This document shows, in pieces, positions 17,080 to 27,500 of a stretch of DNA of 64,000 nucleotides (within the stretch, counting starts at the first letter, position 1; each line of letters begins with the position of its first letter). The notes beneath the pieces are model-generated. The model ran no database searches. It was given only the letters and a program-made list of their open reading frames with translations, and was not told the DNA's origin. The translations under genes were made by a program, and so were the position numbers. This DNA comes from Loktanella sp. Alg231-35 (GTDB lineage: Bacteria > Pseudomonadota > Alphaproteobacteria > Rhodobacterales > Rhodobacteraceae). The stretch is from positions 124,001-188,000 of the forward strand of contig NZ_FREV01000007.1 in the NCBI RefSeq assembly GCF_900143545.1, read 5' to 3'.

Positions 17080-18615
17080 ATGACAATCTACACCAGCCCG
17101 TTCCCGGACGTACCCGTCACCGATCTAACGATCACGCAGCGGGTGTTCGCAGGCCTCGAAAACCGCCCAGATGAAGTTGTGCTGACTGACGGCCCTTCCG
17201 GGCGATCCTTGACTGCGGCGGATTTCATGGATCAGGTCAAACGCATGGCGGGTGGGCTGACCGCGGCAGGGTTTGGCGCAGGGCACACGGTGGCCATCAT
17301 GGCCCCCAACATCCCCGAATACTGTGTGGTCTTTCATGCGGTGGCATGGGCGGGCGGCACGATCACAACGCTCAACCCGACGTACACCGCGCATGAGGTC
17401 GCCCATCAGATCAAAGACGCCAGCGCGGAACTGCTGATCACAATCCCCGATTTCATGGAAACAGCAACAGAGGGCGCAGGCGACATTCCCGTCATCGCGA
17501 TCGGCACGGCGGAATACATAGGGCTATTCGGCGACGCCATGCCAACCCAAACCCCGGTTGACCTCGATACCTTCACTGTTGTGCTGCCTTATTCATCCGG
17601 CACGACGGGCCTGCCCAAAGGCGTGATGCTGTCGCATCGAAATTTGGTCATCAACGTCGATCAATGCATCGTCGCCGCAGATTTCAGACCGGGTGAAGTT
17701 ACGGCGGCCTTCCTGCCGTTCTTCCACATCTACGGCATGACTGTGCTGATGAACATTCATCTTGGCGGTGGTGGTGCGCTGGTCACGATGCCCCGTTTCG
17801 ATCTGCCACTGTTCCTGCAAATCAGCCAGGACCACAAATCCAAACGTATGTGGGTTGTCCCGCCAGTGGCACTTGCTTTGGCCAAACACCCATTAATCGA
17901 TGACTACGACCTCAGCGCGCTGGAGGAGGTCTTCGTCGCCGCCGCCCCCTCCGGTGCAGAACTCTCTGACGCTATCGCCGGACGGCTCGGCTGTACCGCA
18001 TTACAAGGTTACGGCATGACCGAACTTGCACCTGTCTCCCACGTGGTGCCATCCAAAGCGCCACGCTCTGGCGCGGCAGGTCTCACCGTATCCAACACCC
18101 AATGTCGGATCGTGGACATCGATAGCGGCGCGGACCTGCCCGCCGGCGAAGAAGGCGAGCTGTGGATCAAAGGCCCGCAGGTCATGCAAGGCTACCTGAA
18201 CAACACCAAGGCCACGGCAGAAACGATCACAAAAGATGGCTGGCTGCGCACCGGCGACATCGCGACAATTGACGCGGATGGCTATATGTTCATCACGGAT
18301 CGGCTGAAGGAGCTGATCAAATACAAAGGCTTCCAGGTGGCCCCTGCCGAACTGGAGGCGACGCTTGTCGCAATGGACGGCATCGCAGACGCCGGCGTCA
18401 TCGGTATCGCGGATGAGGAGGCAGGCGAGCTGCCCATCGCCTTTGTCGTTGCAGGCGACCCCGCCCCTGCGGAGTTGGCCATTATGGCGCATCTCGACAA
18501 ACATCTGGCATCATACAAACAGGTGCATCAGGTGCATTTCGTGGATGAAATCCCCAAATCCGCCTCGGGCAAGATCCTCCGGCGGCTTCTGCGTGACAGG
18601 ATAAATGCCGAATGA
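17080..18615 (+). CDS. AMP-forming acyl-CoA synthetase, 4-coumarate-CoA ligase-like
   Basis: A 511-residue adenylate-forming enzyme that activates a carboxylic acid as the acyl-AMP and then the CoA thioester. It has the P-loop-like YSSGTTGLPKGVMLSH, the GYGMTELAPVSH motif, GWLRTGDIATID and the C-terminal lysine motif PKSASGKILRR. Overall order and length are like 4-coumarate-CoA ligases and medium-chain acyl-CoA synthetases; the acid is not deducible. A very strong ribosome binding site (TTAGGAGGA) precedes the ATG. The next gene overlaps it by 4 bases (ATGA). Confidence 0.92.
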   Translation: MTIYTSPFPDVPVTDLTITQRVFAGLENRPDEVVLTDGPSGRSLTAADFMDQVKRMAGGLTAAGFGAGHTVAIMAPNIPEYCVVFHAVAWAGGTITTLNPTYTAHEVAHQIKDASAELLITIPDFMETATEGAGDIPVIAIGTAEYIGLFGDAMPTQTPVDLDTFTVVLPYSSGTTGLPKGVMLSHRNLVINVDQCIVAADFRPGEVTAAFLPFFHIYGMTVLMNIHLGGGGALVTMPRFDLPLFLQISQDHKSKRMWVVPPVALALAKHPLIDDYDLSALEEVFVAAAPSGAELSDAIAGRLGCTALQGYGMTELAPVSHVVPSKAPRSGAAGLTVSNTQCRIVDIDSGADLPAGEEGELWIKGPQVMQGYLNNTKATAETITKDGWLRTGDIATIDADGYMFITDRLKELIKYKGFQVAPAELEATLVAMDGIADAGVIGIADEEAGELPIAFVVAGDPAPAELAIMAHLDKHLASYKQVHQVHFVDEIPKSASGKILRRLLRDRINAE

Positions 18616-19403
18616 AACCGACCACCTCGCGGGCTGCCCGGCGGCTGTCCAAGAAAACGCATAAAAACGCGCCCCTGAGCATCGCCGATCTTGCCGCCAA
18701 AGTTGAAAGCGCTCGGCTCAAGGATATTGACACATCGGTGCAAACACGGGCCAAGCGCATCCTGTCGTCCTACCTGCAAACCGCGCAAAGTTACGCCATG
18801 CCCGTCAAAGATGTCGTGGCAGAAATGGCCAGCGGTCAGGCGGCATGGCGGTTGGGCCACGCCGTTCGCGATGAGATCAAGAAAGCGCCGTCCGATGTGG
18901 TGCACAAAGCCGCTTGTGCAGAAGGCTGCGCCTTTTGTTGCATCCTGTCAGGGGGCGAAGGTGGTCTAATCACCGCATTTGAAGCGACACAGCTGCATGA
19001 CGCCCTAGAGCCACACCACAGCAAACCCGATGGGCGCGACTGGCACCCAGAGGCTTGCCCCGCGCTGGACCCTGAAACACGCAAATGCCGCGCCTATGAC
19101 GCGCGGCCGATGATCTGCCGGTCCTTTATCTCGATGAATGCAGAGGCCTGCGAGAAAAACGCGGCTGGCGGTAAGGAACAGGGGGCGGGACTGCTGGGCA
19201 GCCACCTCGACTATCTGGTGATCCACGCTTTGTGCAGGCAGGCGCTCAAGGGGATCACGATGGTGCATAGCTACAGTATGGCGGCAACGGCGGCGGGGGC
19301 CGTTGGCGGCGATACAGCGACCGACACACTCGCCAAGTCACGGCACAAGCCTAACGCGCTTGACATTGCTTGCCGCGACGGAGCGGCAGCCGCAGGGGTC
19401 TAA
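18612..19403 (+). CDS. YkgJ-family cysteine cluster protein
   Basis: A 263-residue protein with a central zinc- or iron-binding cysteine cluster of the YkgJ type: CAEGCAFCC, then CPALDPETRKCRAYDARP, then MICRSF. The N-terminal 80 residues are basic and helical. Biochemical roles for this family are poorly defined. The start overlaps the acyl-CoA synthetase stop (ATGA), implying coupled translation. The 3' end overlaps convergent hisG by 4 bases. Confidence 0.85.
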   Translation: MKPTTSRAARRLSKKTHKNAPLSIADLAAKVESARLKDIDTSVQTRAKRILSSYLQTAQSYAMPVKDVVAEMASGQAAWRLGHAVRDEIKKAPSDVVHKAACAEGCAFCCILSGGEGGLITAFEATQLHDALEPHHSKPDGRDWHPEACPALDPETRKCRAYDARPMICRSFISMNAEACEKNAAGGKEQGAGLLGSHLDYLVIHALCRQALKGITMVHSYSMAATAAGAVGGDTATDTLAKSRHKPNALDIACRDGAAAAGV

Positions 19404-20089
19404 ATCCCCAGCACCATCTGCAACGCCTTCAGCTTCTGGCGCTGTTCGTCAGACCAGTTCGTCCGCCGCCCCCGGAACAATGTCGCCTGCGACGCATGCA
19501 TCAACCCATCGTCCAAGATCTTTAGCCCATTGGCGCGCAGCGTTTCCCCAGTTGAAGTGATATCGGCAATCGCTTCTGCTGTTTCATTCTTTACCGTGCC
19601 TTCGGTCGCGCCCTGACTATCGATCAGTTGATAATCAGCGACCCCATTGTCACGCAAGAACTCGCGGACAAGCCGGTGATACTTCGTCGCAATCCGCAAC
19701 CGGAACCCGTGGGTTTGGCGAAACGCAGCCGCCACCGCGTCCAGATCGTCCAATGTTGCGACATCAACCCAAGCCTGCGGTACCGCAATAATAAGGTCCG
19801 CTCCACCAAAACCCATCCGCGCCAACTCTGCCACGCGGCTATCCCAATTCGCCAGCTTTTCGCGCACAAGATCGGAGCCGGTCACACCAAGATGGATATT
19901 TCCAGCGGCAAGTTCCCGCGGGATTTCCCCTGCTGACAACAGAACCAGTTCAACGCCCTCGATCCCCTCAACAGCGCCTGCGTACTCTCTGTCCGAGCCA
20001 GATTTGCGCAAGGTGACCCCGCGCGTGCCAAACCAGTCAAAGGTCTTTTCCATCAAACGGCCCTTGGAGGGCACACCCAGCTTCAACAT
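19400..20089 (-). CDS. hisG: ATP phosphoribosyltransferase catalytic subunit, short form
   Basis: HisG joins ATP and PRPP in the first step of histidine synthesis. At 229 residues it is the short form without the C-terminal regulatory domain and therefore depends on HisZ, encoded immediately upstream. Family features include LKLGVPSKGRLMEKT at the N terminus, the GVTGSDLV segment and the PRPP-binding DITSTGETLRANGL. Start and hisZ stop overlap as TGATG. Confidence 0.96.
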   Translation of the reverse strand: MLKLGVPSKGRLMEKTFDWFGTRGVTLRKSGSDREYAGAVEGIEGVELVLLSAGEIPRELAAGNIHLGVTGSDLVREKLANWDSRVAELARMGFGGADLIIAVPQAWVDVATLDDLDAVAAAFRQTHGFRLRIATKYHRLVREFLRDNGVADYQLIDSQGATEGTVKNETAEAIADITSTGETLRANGLKILDDGLMHASQATLFRGRRTNWSDEQRQKLKALQMVLGI

Positions 20090-21162
20090 CAGCGCAGCCC
20101 CCGCACCAGATCAGGGCGTATCACACCACCCACCGCAGGCGCCGCACGGCCTTGCCCGAGCCTTGCTGTCAGCGCATCATAGCGCCCGCCGGTTGCCACC
20201 GGGGGCAGATCGGGCCGATCTGCGGCGTAAAAGCCAAAAACGAACCCGTCATAGTATTCCAGCGACGTGCGCCCGTAGCTGCCTTCAAATTCGAGCGCCG
20301 CAACGTCGACGCCCTTGTCGCCCAGCGCCTCTAACCGGGCGCCCAACCGGGCGACCGCATCACCAATCGCTGGCATGTCCACGGCGATATCACGCAAAGC
20401 GCTTAGCACGTTGGTGGCTGTTTCGCGCAGGCCCAGAATGGCGTCGATCAATGCCATTTCTTCGCGTGCAATCGGAGCTGTGGCAGCATCAGCACGCAAT
20501 GCTGTAATCCGCGCCTCAACCTCGGCCTTGCTGCGCCGCCCGATATCCGGCCCGGCCCCCGCAAAAGGATCATCCGCCGCCAGCAGAGCCGCCCGCGCAG
20601 GCGGCACCTGACCACTGCCAAACCGCTTCATCAATGCACGAAACCGTCCGGGCCGCCAGATATGGCGAAGCAACGCCGCCTTGCGTGCCTCACTCGTGCG
20701 CAAGCCCCGCACTGCGGCCATCAGGATACCGATGTCACCGGTCGCAGCGCGCACCGGCAATCCATCCAGCGCCTCGGCGATGGCCGCGAACACTTCTGCA
20801 TCCGCCCCCGCTGGGTCTAGCCCGTCAAAGACTTCATAGCCCACCTGCACATATTCATTGGCGCGGGTTTCATCGCTTTCCTGTTTCCGAAACACCTTGC
20901 CGGAATAGGTATAGCGGGCGGGATCGGCCTGTGTTTCCATATGCATCTGGACGACCGGAACGGTGAAGTCAGGACGCAAGACCATCTCGCCGCGCAATGG
21001 GTCAGAGGTTAGATAAGCGCGAGCGCGAATATCCTCACCATACAAATCCAGCAGAGTGTCGGCTGATTGCAGCACATCTGCCTTGATCACCTGCGCACCT
21101 TTGGCGGCAAAGAGATCACGCAGGCGGCGTGCTTCGGTAAGTGTCTCAGAAGAGGTTGGCAT
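20089..21162 (-). CDS. hisZ: ATP phosphoribosyltransferase regulatory subunit
   Basis: HisZ is a HisRS-like protein without synthetase activity that forms the hetero-octamer with short HisG and transmits histidine feedback. The 357 residues carry class II synthetase-like motifs (RPDFTVPVVQMH; YSGKVFRKQE; VATGGRYDAL). It lies between hisS and hisG, coupled at both ends by TGATG overlaps, giving a hisS-hisZ-hisG operon. Confidence 0.94.
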   Translation of the reverse strand: MPTSSETLTEARRLRDLFAAKGAQVIKADVLQSADTLLDLYGEDIRARAYLTSDPLRGEMVLRPDFTVPVVQMHMETQADPARYTYSGKVFRKQESDETRANEYVQVGYEVFDGLDPAGADAEVFAAIAEALDGLPVRAATGDIGILMAAVRGLRTSEARKAALLRHIWRPGRFRALMKRFGSGQVPPARAALLAADDPFAGAGPDIGRRSKAEVEARITALRADAATAPIAREEMALIDAILGLRETATNVLSALRDIAVDMPAIGDAVARLGARLEALGDKGVDVAALEFEGSYGRTSLEYYDGFVFGFYAADRPDLPPVATGGRYDALTARLGQGRAAPAVGGVIRPDLVRGLR

Positions 21163-22694
21163 CAGCCCTGCCCGTCCAGAATCTCGCGCACCTTCGTCAC
21201 CATCTGATCACGCGGCACGGCGTATTGGCTGGGGCGGTCTTTCCATTCTTCAAGGGTGGCGTTCTTGGCTATCTCGGCCCCAAGGATCAGGTCTTTGATC
21301 TGCACAATCCCTTGGTCAAATTCATCCCCGCCCGCGATGATGGCGACAGGAGAATGACGCTTGTCGGCATACTTCAACTGATTGCCAAAGTTCTTGGGGT
21401 TGCCCAGATACACTTCGGCCCGGACGCCCGCATCGCGAAGTTCCGCCACCATCGTCTGATAATCGGCCATGCGGTCACGATCCATCACGGTCACAACAAC
21501 CGGGCCCTGCGCGGTACTGTCCATCCGGCCTTTCGCACGCAATGCAGCCAGCAAACGATCCACCCCGATCGAGACGCCAGTGGCTGGCACTTCCTGCCTA
21601 GTGAACCGCTTGACCAGATCGTCATAACGACCGCCACCCGCAACGGAACCAAAGTTGCGCGGACGCCCCTTTTCGTCTTGGACTTCAAAGGTAAGTTCAG
21701 CCTCGTAGACGGGGCCGGTGTAGTAACCGAGGCCACGTACGACTGAAGGATCGATGACAATGCGGTCAGGGCCGTAGCCTTGAGCTTGAAGAAGAAATGC
21801 AATTTCCTCCAACTCATCTACACCCTCCATACCGATTTCAGAGTAGTCGATCAGCGATCTCAGGTTTGCTATGGTCTCTTGATTATTCTTACCGATCGAC
21901 TGCATGAACTTAAGGACATTCCGTGCATCACCAGGCTTCATTCCAACGCCATCAATGAAAGCACCCGATTGATCTTTGCGCCCTGTCGTAAGCAACTGAA
22001 GCACGCCATCAGAACCAACCTTATCGTATTTGTCGATGGTTCTGAGAACGGCGTCAGGTGACACGAATTCGATGTCGCTTATCCTCGTTCGCATCATCTC
22101 TTCAAAAGTGTTCGGTTGTGGCTTCTTCGGGTTGCTCACAGGCAAACCCTCAATAATACCATTCAGCACCTTGCGGTTATTCACCCGGATCACATAGTCG
22201 CCGCGGTCAATCCCCACGGCCTCCAGCGTATCCGACAGCATCGCGCAAATCTCGGCATCGGCGGCCACGGACCCTGACCCGACCGTATCCGCATCACACT
22301 GATAAAACTGACGGAACCGGCCCGGTCCGGGCTTTTCATTTCGCCAGACAGGCCCCATCGCATAACGGCGATAGGGTGACGGCAAATCGTTGCGATACTG
22401 CGCCGCCACACGGGCCAAAGGCGCCGTCAGATCATAACGCAGGGCGAGCCAATCTTTGTCCTCTTCCCATGCAAACACGCCTTCATTCGGGCGGTCCACA
22501 TCGGGCAGGAACTTGCCCAGCGCCTCGACCGTTTCCACAGCCGACGTCTCTAGCGCATCAAATCCATAGCGATGATAAACAGCCGCGATCTTGGCAAGCA
22601 TTTCGGTGCGCTGCGTCACCTCTGCGCCGAAATAATCGGGAAAGCCTTTGGGCGCTTGCGCCTTGGGGCGGGGCTGTTTCTTTTGCTTGGCCAT
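21162..22694 (-). CDS. hisS: Histidyl-tRNA synthetase
   Basis: A 510-residue class II synthetase that charges tRNA-His. Motif 2 ([25 protein letters not shown], here named by its ends YRRYAM and RQFYQ), the HisRS-specific [10 protein letters not shown] and GGGRYDDL are present. An alternative GTG at 22715 adds seven residues; the ATG at 22694 with AGGACC upstream seems better. The codons for about residues 185-305 are distinctly A+T-richer than the rest (see the mosaic finding). It is the first gene of the hisSZG operon. Confidence 0.95.
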   Translation of the reverse strand: MAKQKKQPRPKAQAPKGFPDYFGAEVTQRTEMLAKIAAVYHRYGFDALETSAVETVEALGKFLPDVDRPNEGVFAWEEDKDWLALRYDLTAPLARVAAQYRNDLPSPYRRYAMGPVWRNEKPGPGRFRQFYQCDADTVGSGSVAADAEICAMLSDTLEAVGIDRGDYVIRVNNRKVLNGIIEGLPVSNPKKPQPNTFEEMMRTRISDIEFVSPDAVLRTIDKYDKVGSDGVLQLLTTGRKDQSGAFIDGVGMKPGDARNVLKFMQSIGKNNQETIANLRSLIDYSEIGMEGVDELEEIAFLLQAQGYGPDRIVIDPSVVRGLGYYTGPVYEAELTFEVQDEKGRPRNFGSVAGGGRYDDLVKRFTRQEVPATGVSIGVDRLLAALRAKGRMDSTAQGPVVVTVMDRDRMADYQTMVAELRDAGVRAEVYLGNPKNFGNQLKYADKRHSPVAIIAGGDEFDQGIVQIKDLILGAEIAKNATLEEWKDRPSQYAVPRDQMVTKVREILDGQG

Positions 22695-22746
22695 CGGTTC
22701 TGGTCCTGCGGTCACTTGTGTTCCCGCGCCGTGTAACCTGCCAATG

Positions 22747-23205
22747 TCACAGGGGCAATGCAGTCGTATATTTCAGCTCTTTCAAACTGAACGACGACAC
22801 TACCGATTTCACGAAAGGCGAGCGGAGCAGGTGATGGGTCATGAACGCATCATAGGCCTCCACATCACTACAGCGGATTTTTAGCATATAATCTGCAGTG
22901 CCGGAGATCGCATGCGCTTCCATGATCTGCGGGTGGCTTCGAATGACAGAGGCAAAGCCTGAAATCGCGTCCTCGGAATGATCTTCCAGACGGACCGTCG
23001 CAAAGACACAAAGACGGGCATCAGAGAGTGCCGGGTCCAGCAAAGCCACGCGCCCCTTGATCACCCCCAGTTTTTCAAAATCTTGCACCTTGCGCCACGC
23101 GGTCGAGGTGGCCACCCCTGCAGCTGCGGCAAGATCAGCCAAGGAGGCCGCCGCATTCGCCTGCAATGCCTGCAACAATTGCCGCTCTTGATCAGATAGT
23201 TTCAT
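22747..23205 (-). CDS. Lrp/AsnC family transcriptional regulator (divergent from phhA)
   Basis: A 152-residue Lrp-type protein: helix-turn-helix [20 protein letters not shown] near residues 20-40 and a RAM domain with [14 protein letters not shown]. The ATG at 23205 is preceded by GAGGTGA. It is divergent from the phenylalanine hydroxylase gene, so it probably controls phhA in response to an aromatic amino acid, by analogy with other Lrp-type regulators placed beside amino-acid catabolic genes; this is inferred from position. Confidence 0.92.
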   Translation of the reverse strand: MKLSDQERQLLQALQANAAASLADLAAAAGVATSTAWRKVQDFEKLGVIKGRVALLDPALSDARLCVFATVRLEDHSEDAISGFASVIRSHPQIMEAHAISGTADYMLKIRCSDVEAYDAFMTHHLLRSPFVKSVVSSFSLKELKYTTALPL

Positions 23206-23314
23206 GAATCACCTCATTTCGCTCAGTATCTTGGCAAAAAACTGCGAACCTTCGTCTCATCAAAACAAATTTTTACGTCAGATGACATATAATTATTCGC
23301 AAAGGAGCCCACCT

Positions 23315-24106
23315 ATGCCCAAAGATACCACCTATGTCTCTCTCACCCCGGATGCCGACGGGCGCTACCCCTATACGGCAGAGGATGATGCGGTCTGGGG
23401 CGCGCTTTACACCCGCCAGATGGATTTCTTGCCGGGCAAGGTGGCGCCCGAATACCTCTCTGGCGTGGATCAGCTGGGCCTGACCGCCGGCAAAACCCCG
23501 CAAGTGGCTGACATTGATGCCAAACTACACGCCCTTACTGGCGCCGGCGCCCATGGCGTCGCCGCGATTATCCCGCCGTCGCAGTTCTACGACTTGCTCA
23601 GCCAACGCAAATTCCCTGTCGCCACCTTTTTGCGGCGGCGCGAGCATATGGACTATATCGAAGAGCCGGACCTGTTCCACGAGGTGTTCGGCCACTGCCC
23701 GATGCTGACCAACCACGCCTATGCCGATTTCATCGAAGGGTTCGGCAAAGCGGCCAAGGCGCTGGGCAAAGGCTATAGCTGGCACATGTTCCGGCTTTTC
23801 TGGTTCACCGTTGAATTCGGCATGATCCGCACCTTTGACGGGCTGCGCGCCTATGGCGCTGGCATCGTGTCGTCCCCAGCAGAGGCGGCACATGCGACCG
23901 GTGGTGAGGCGCTGATGCAGGATTTCGATTTGCCCACGATGTTCCGTACGCCCTACCGGATTGATATCGTGCAGCCGACCTATTTTGTGATCGATAGCTT
24001 TGAACAACTGGCAAGCACTCTGAGTGCCGACTTCAAAGCGCTGATTGACGATGCCAAGTCAAAAGGCGACCTGCCTGCCCTTTTCGAAACCAAGGAAGCC
24101 AGCTAA
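23315..24106 (+). CDS. phhA: Phenylalanine 4-monooxygenase
   Basis: A 263-residue monodomain bacterial phenylalanine hydroxylase that makes tyrosine using tetrahydropterin, iron and oxygen. The iron-ligand motif FHEVFGHCP and the downstream FWFTVEFGMI (third ligand glutamate) are intact, as is YGAGIVSSPAE. The frame opens at 23204, but AAAGGAG precedes the ATG at 23315 (MPKDTTYVS), the usual start. It is divergent from an Lrp-type regulator and followed by slyX after 8 bases. Confidence 0.96.
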   Translation: MPKDTTYVSLTPDADGRYPYTAEDDAVWGALYTRQMDFLPGKVAPEYLSGVDQLGLTAGKTPQVADIDAKLHALTGAGAHGVAAIIPPSQFYDLLSQRKFPVATFLRRREHMDYIEEPDLFHEVFGHCPMLTNHAYADFIEGFGKAAKALGKGYSWHMFRLFWFTVEFGMIRTFDGLRAYGAGIVSSPAEAAHATGGEALMQDFDLPTMFRTPYRIDIVQPTYFVIDSFEQLASTLSADFKALIDDAKSKGDLPALFETKEAS

Positions 24107-24114
24107 GAAGCGGC

Positions 24115-24318
24115 ATGGCTGATACCACGCACCTCGAAGAACAACTCGCCCACCTCACCCGCACCGTTGAGGAACTGTCAGATATCGTCGCCCGTCAGGA
24201 AACCGAATTGGCGGTCGCGCAACGAAGGCTAGCCATGTTGATGGAGCGCGAAGCTGGGCGAGAGATGGAGGCAGGTGGCACGGTGCCGTTGGCGGATCAA
24301 AAACCGCCGCATTGGTAA
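24115..24318 (+). CDS. slyX: SlyX family protein
   Basis: A 67-residue coiled-coil protein with the SlyX pattern: an N-terminal LEEQLAHLTRTVEELSDIV heptad region, then arginine/glutamate-rich helix, and the diagnostic C-terminal PPHW. Its function is not known. It is 8 bases downstream of phhA and likely co-transcribed. The 195 bases after it, up to the end of convergent dnaE, hold no recognisable gene. Confidence 0.85.
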   Translation: MADTTHLEEQLAHLTRTVEELSDIVARQETELAVAQRRLAMLMEREAGREMEAGGTVPLADQKPPHW

Positions 24319-24513
24319 AGGTTGCCGACCGACATTTCTTTTGCCTGTGACAGAGGCGCTAGGCGGTCATGCAATTTCGACCGCAGAACCATGGCCGATC
24401 CGCTCGTTTTATTTGCTGCACTTGCTTGGGCCTGCGGACATTCAGCCGACCGTTTTGATCCCCACGTATTTGGCAACCACCCGGTTCACCCTGCTAGATT
24501 GGTGTCTCCAACT

Positions 24514-27500
24514 TCAGGCGTCCTCAACCTCAATCACACCGTTCAACGACCGCAGCGCCCCCTTGATCTGCGGATTGACCGGGAAATCATCACCTAGATC
24601 CAAGTCGACCTCACCTGGCAGATCGTTGCCCAACAGGCAGAAATAGACAGGGCCGCGCCCGCCGCGCACCCCATCACGTGCCGCATTTGACAGGATTGAG
24701 GCCACCGAACCGATTGCGTCAGGGCCATCAATGAACACACGCAACCCAGCACCCCCAGCGTCCGCAACCATCGCATCAACCGGAGACACCGACCGGCCCA
24801 ACAATTTCAGTTGGTCGGCCTCTAGTGTCGCTTCGCAGGTCAGCACGATCTGACTGCCGGTTTCCAGATACTCGCGTGCGGTCTCCAACGTGTCCGAAAA
24901 CATCGTGACCTCATACTGCCCCGTCGGGTCAGAAAGTTGCACAAAGGCAAAGCGGTTGCCGCGCGCTGACTTGCGTTCCTGACGTCCCGATACGGTACCC
25001 GCCATTTTGACGACTGCGGCGCCCTTTTCGGCGCGAACCGTGACTTCATCGAGGGTCATCACCTGCTTGCGTTTCAGCGGCCCCATATAGTCATCCAACG
25101 GATGGCCCGACAGATAAAAACCAATCGCGCGGAATTCTTCGGCCAGCCGTTCTGCAGGCAGCCAGTCATCCCCGCCGATCAACCGCGGTTCAGGCAAATC
25201 CTCGCCGGCGTCACCAAACAGCGAGACCTGATTAGATGACTTCTGGTCATGGATCGCCGCCGAATAGGCCGTCAACGCGTCAAGGCTCAGCATCACGGAT
25301 CGGCGGTTCGGGTCTAGCACGTCAAAGGCCCCAGCCCGCGCCAGCATTTCCATGGGGCGCTTGCCGATGCGTTTCAAATCCACACGGCGGGCAAAATCGA
25401 AGAGGTTCACAAATTCCCGATCTTCGCGCCCTTCGACAATCAGCTTCATCGCCTCGACGCCAACGTTCTTCAGCGCGCCCAGCCCGTAGACCAGCTTTTG
25501 ATCCTGCACGTCGAATGTGGCCTGAGACCGGTTCACGCAAGGCGGGATATAGTCGATCCCAAGGCCCTTCTTCACCTCTTGAAAATAGACGCCCAGTTTG
25601 TCCGTCAGATGGATATCACAGTTCATCACACCGGCCATAAACTCCACCGGGTGGTTCGCTTTCAGCCATGCCGTTTGATAGCTGACAACGGCATAGGCGG
25701 CGGCGTGGGATTTGTTGAAACCATAGTTGGCGAATTTTTCCAGCAGGTCGAAAACCTCGCGGGCTTTCTTGGGTTCAACCCCATTGGCCTTGGCGCCCTC
25801 CTCGAACTTCGGGCGCTCTTTTGCCATCTCTTCGGCGATCTTCTTACCCATGGCCCGGCGCAGCAGATCAGCCCCGCCAAGGCTATACCCGGCCATGACC
25901 TGCGCAATCTCCATCACCTGTTCCTGATAGACGATGATGCCTTGGGTTTCTTTCAGTATGTGGTCGATAGAGGGATGGATCGACTCCAGTTCTTTTTGCC
26001 CGTTCTTCACCTCGCAATAGGTCGGGATATTCTCCATCGGACCGGGACGGTAGAGCGCGACGAGGGCGACGATATCTTCGATACAGGTGGGCTTCATGCG
26101 CTTGAGCGCATCCATCATGCCGCTGGATTCCACCTGAAACACGGCGGTGGTCTTGGCACTGGAATAAAGAGCGTATGACTTTTCATCGTCCAGCGGGATG
26201 GCCCCGATGTCGTATTCGAACCCTTCGGGCGCATCATATAGCTGCGTGCCATCCGCCGCGACATTCAATGGGCGACCAGCCTTGCGGATCAGCTCCACCG
26301 CGTTCTGGATCACGGTCAGGGTTTTCAGGCCCAGAAAGTCGAATTTGACAAGCCCCGCTTGTTCCACCCACTTCATGTTGAATTGGGTTGCGGGCATGTC
26401 TGAGCGTGGGTCTCGATATAGTGGGACCAGTTCATCCAATGGCCGGTCACCGATCACAACGCCAGCTGCGTGGGTGGATGCATTGCGCAGCAAGCCTTCG
26501 ACCTGCTGGGCATAGGTCAGCAACCTGTCCACGACCTCTTCGTTCTTGGCTTCCTCGCGCAGGCGCGGTTCATCTGCCAAGGCCTTTTCGATCGAAACCG
26601 GCTTCACCCCTTCCACCGGGATCATCTTCGACAGCCGGTCCACCTGCCCGTAAGGCATCTGTAAAACTCTGCCTACATCACGTACCGCGGCTTTGGACAA
26701 AAGCGCGCCAAAGGTGATGATCTGCCCAACCTTGTCGCGCCCGTATTTCCCTTGGACATAGCGGATCACTTCTTCGCGCCGGTCCATGCAAAAATCGATG
26801 TCGAAGTCTGGCATCGACACACGTTCAGGGTTCAGGAAGCGTTCGAACAGCAGCGAATACCGCAGCGGGTCCAAGTCAGTGATAAGAAGCGCGTAAGCAA
26901 CCAAAGACCCCGCACCAGAGCCCCGCCCCGGCCCCACAGGAATGCCATTGTCCTTGGACCATTTGATGAAGTCGGCCACGATAAGGAAGTAGCCGGGAAA
27001 GCCCATGCCTTCGATGATGCCAAGCTCAAATTCGAGCCGCTTCTCGTATTCGTCCAGCGAGGCCGCATGGGGAATAACAGCGAGGCGCTCTTTCAATCCC
27101 TTCTCTGCCTGACGCCGCAATTCTGCGACCTCATCATCGGCAAACTTTGGCAGGATCGGATCGCGTTTGTAGGCCTTGAAGGCGCAGCGTTTGGCGATCT
27201 CGACGGTGTTCTCGACCGCCTCCGGCAGGTCGGCAAACAGCGTCGCCATCTCCTGCGGCGATTTCAGATAGTGTTGCGGCGTTAGCCGACGTCGCGGTTC
27301 TTGCTGATCCACATAAGCACCCTCGGCGATGCAGATCAGCGCGTCGTGCGCTTCGTATAATTCAGTCTTGGGGAAATACACATCGTTGGTCGCCACCAAC
27401 GGCAGCCCCTTGGCATAGGCCATTTCAATATGGCCGCGCTCTGACAGGCGCTCCGCGTCAGGCAAACCATCACCCGGATGGCGCTGCAATTCGACATAGA

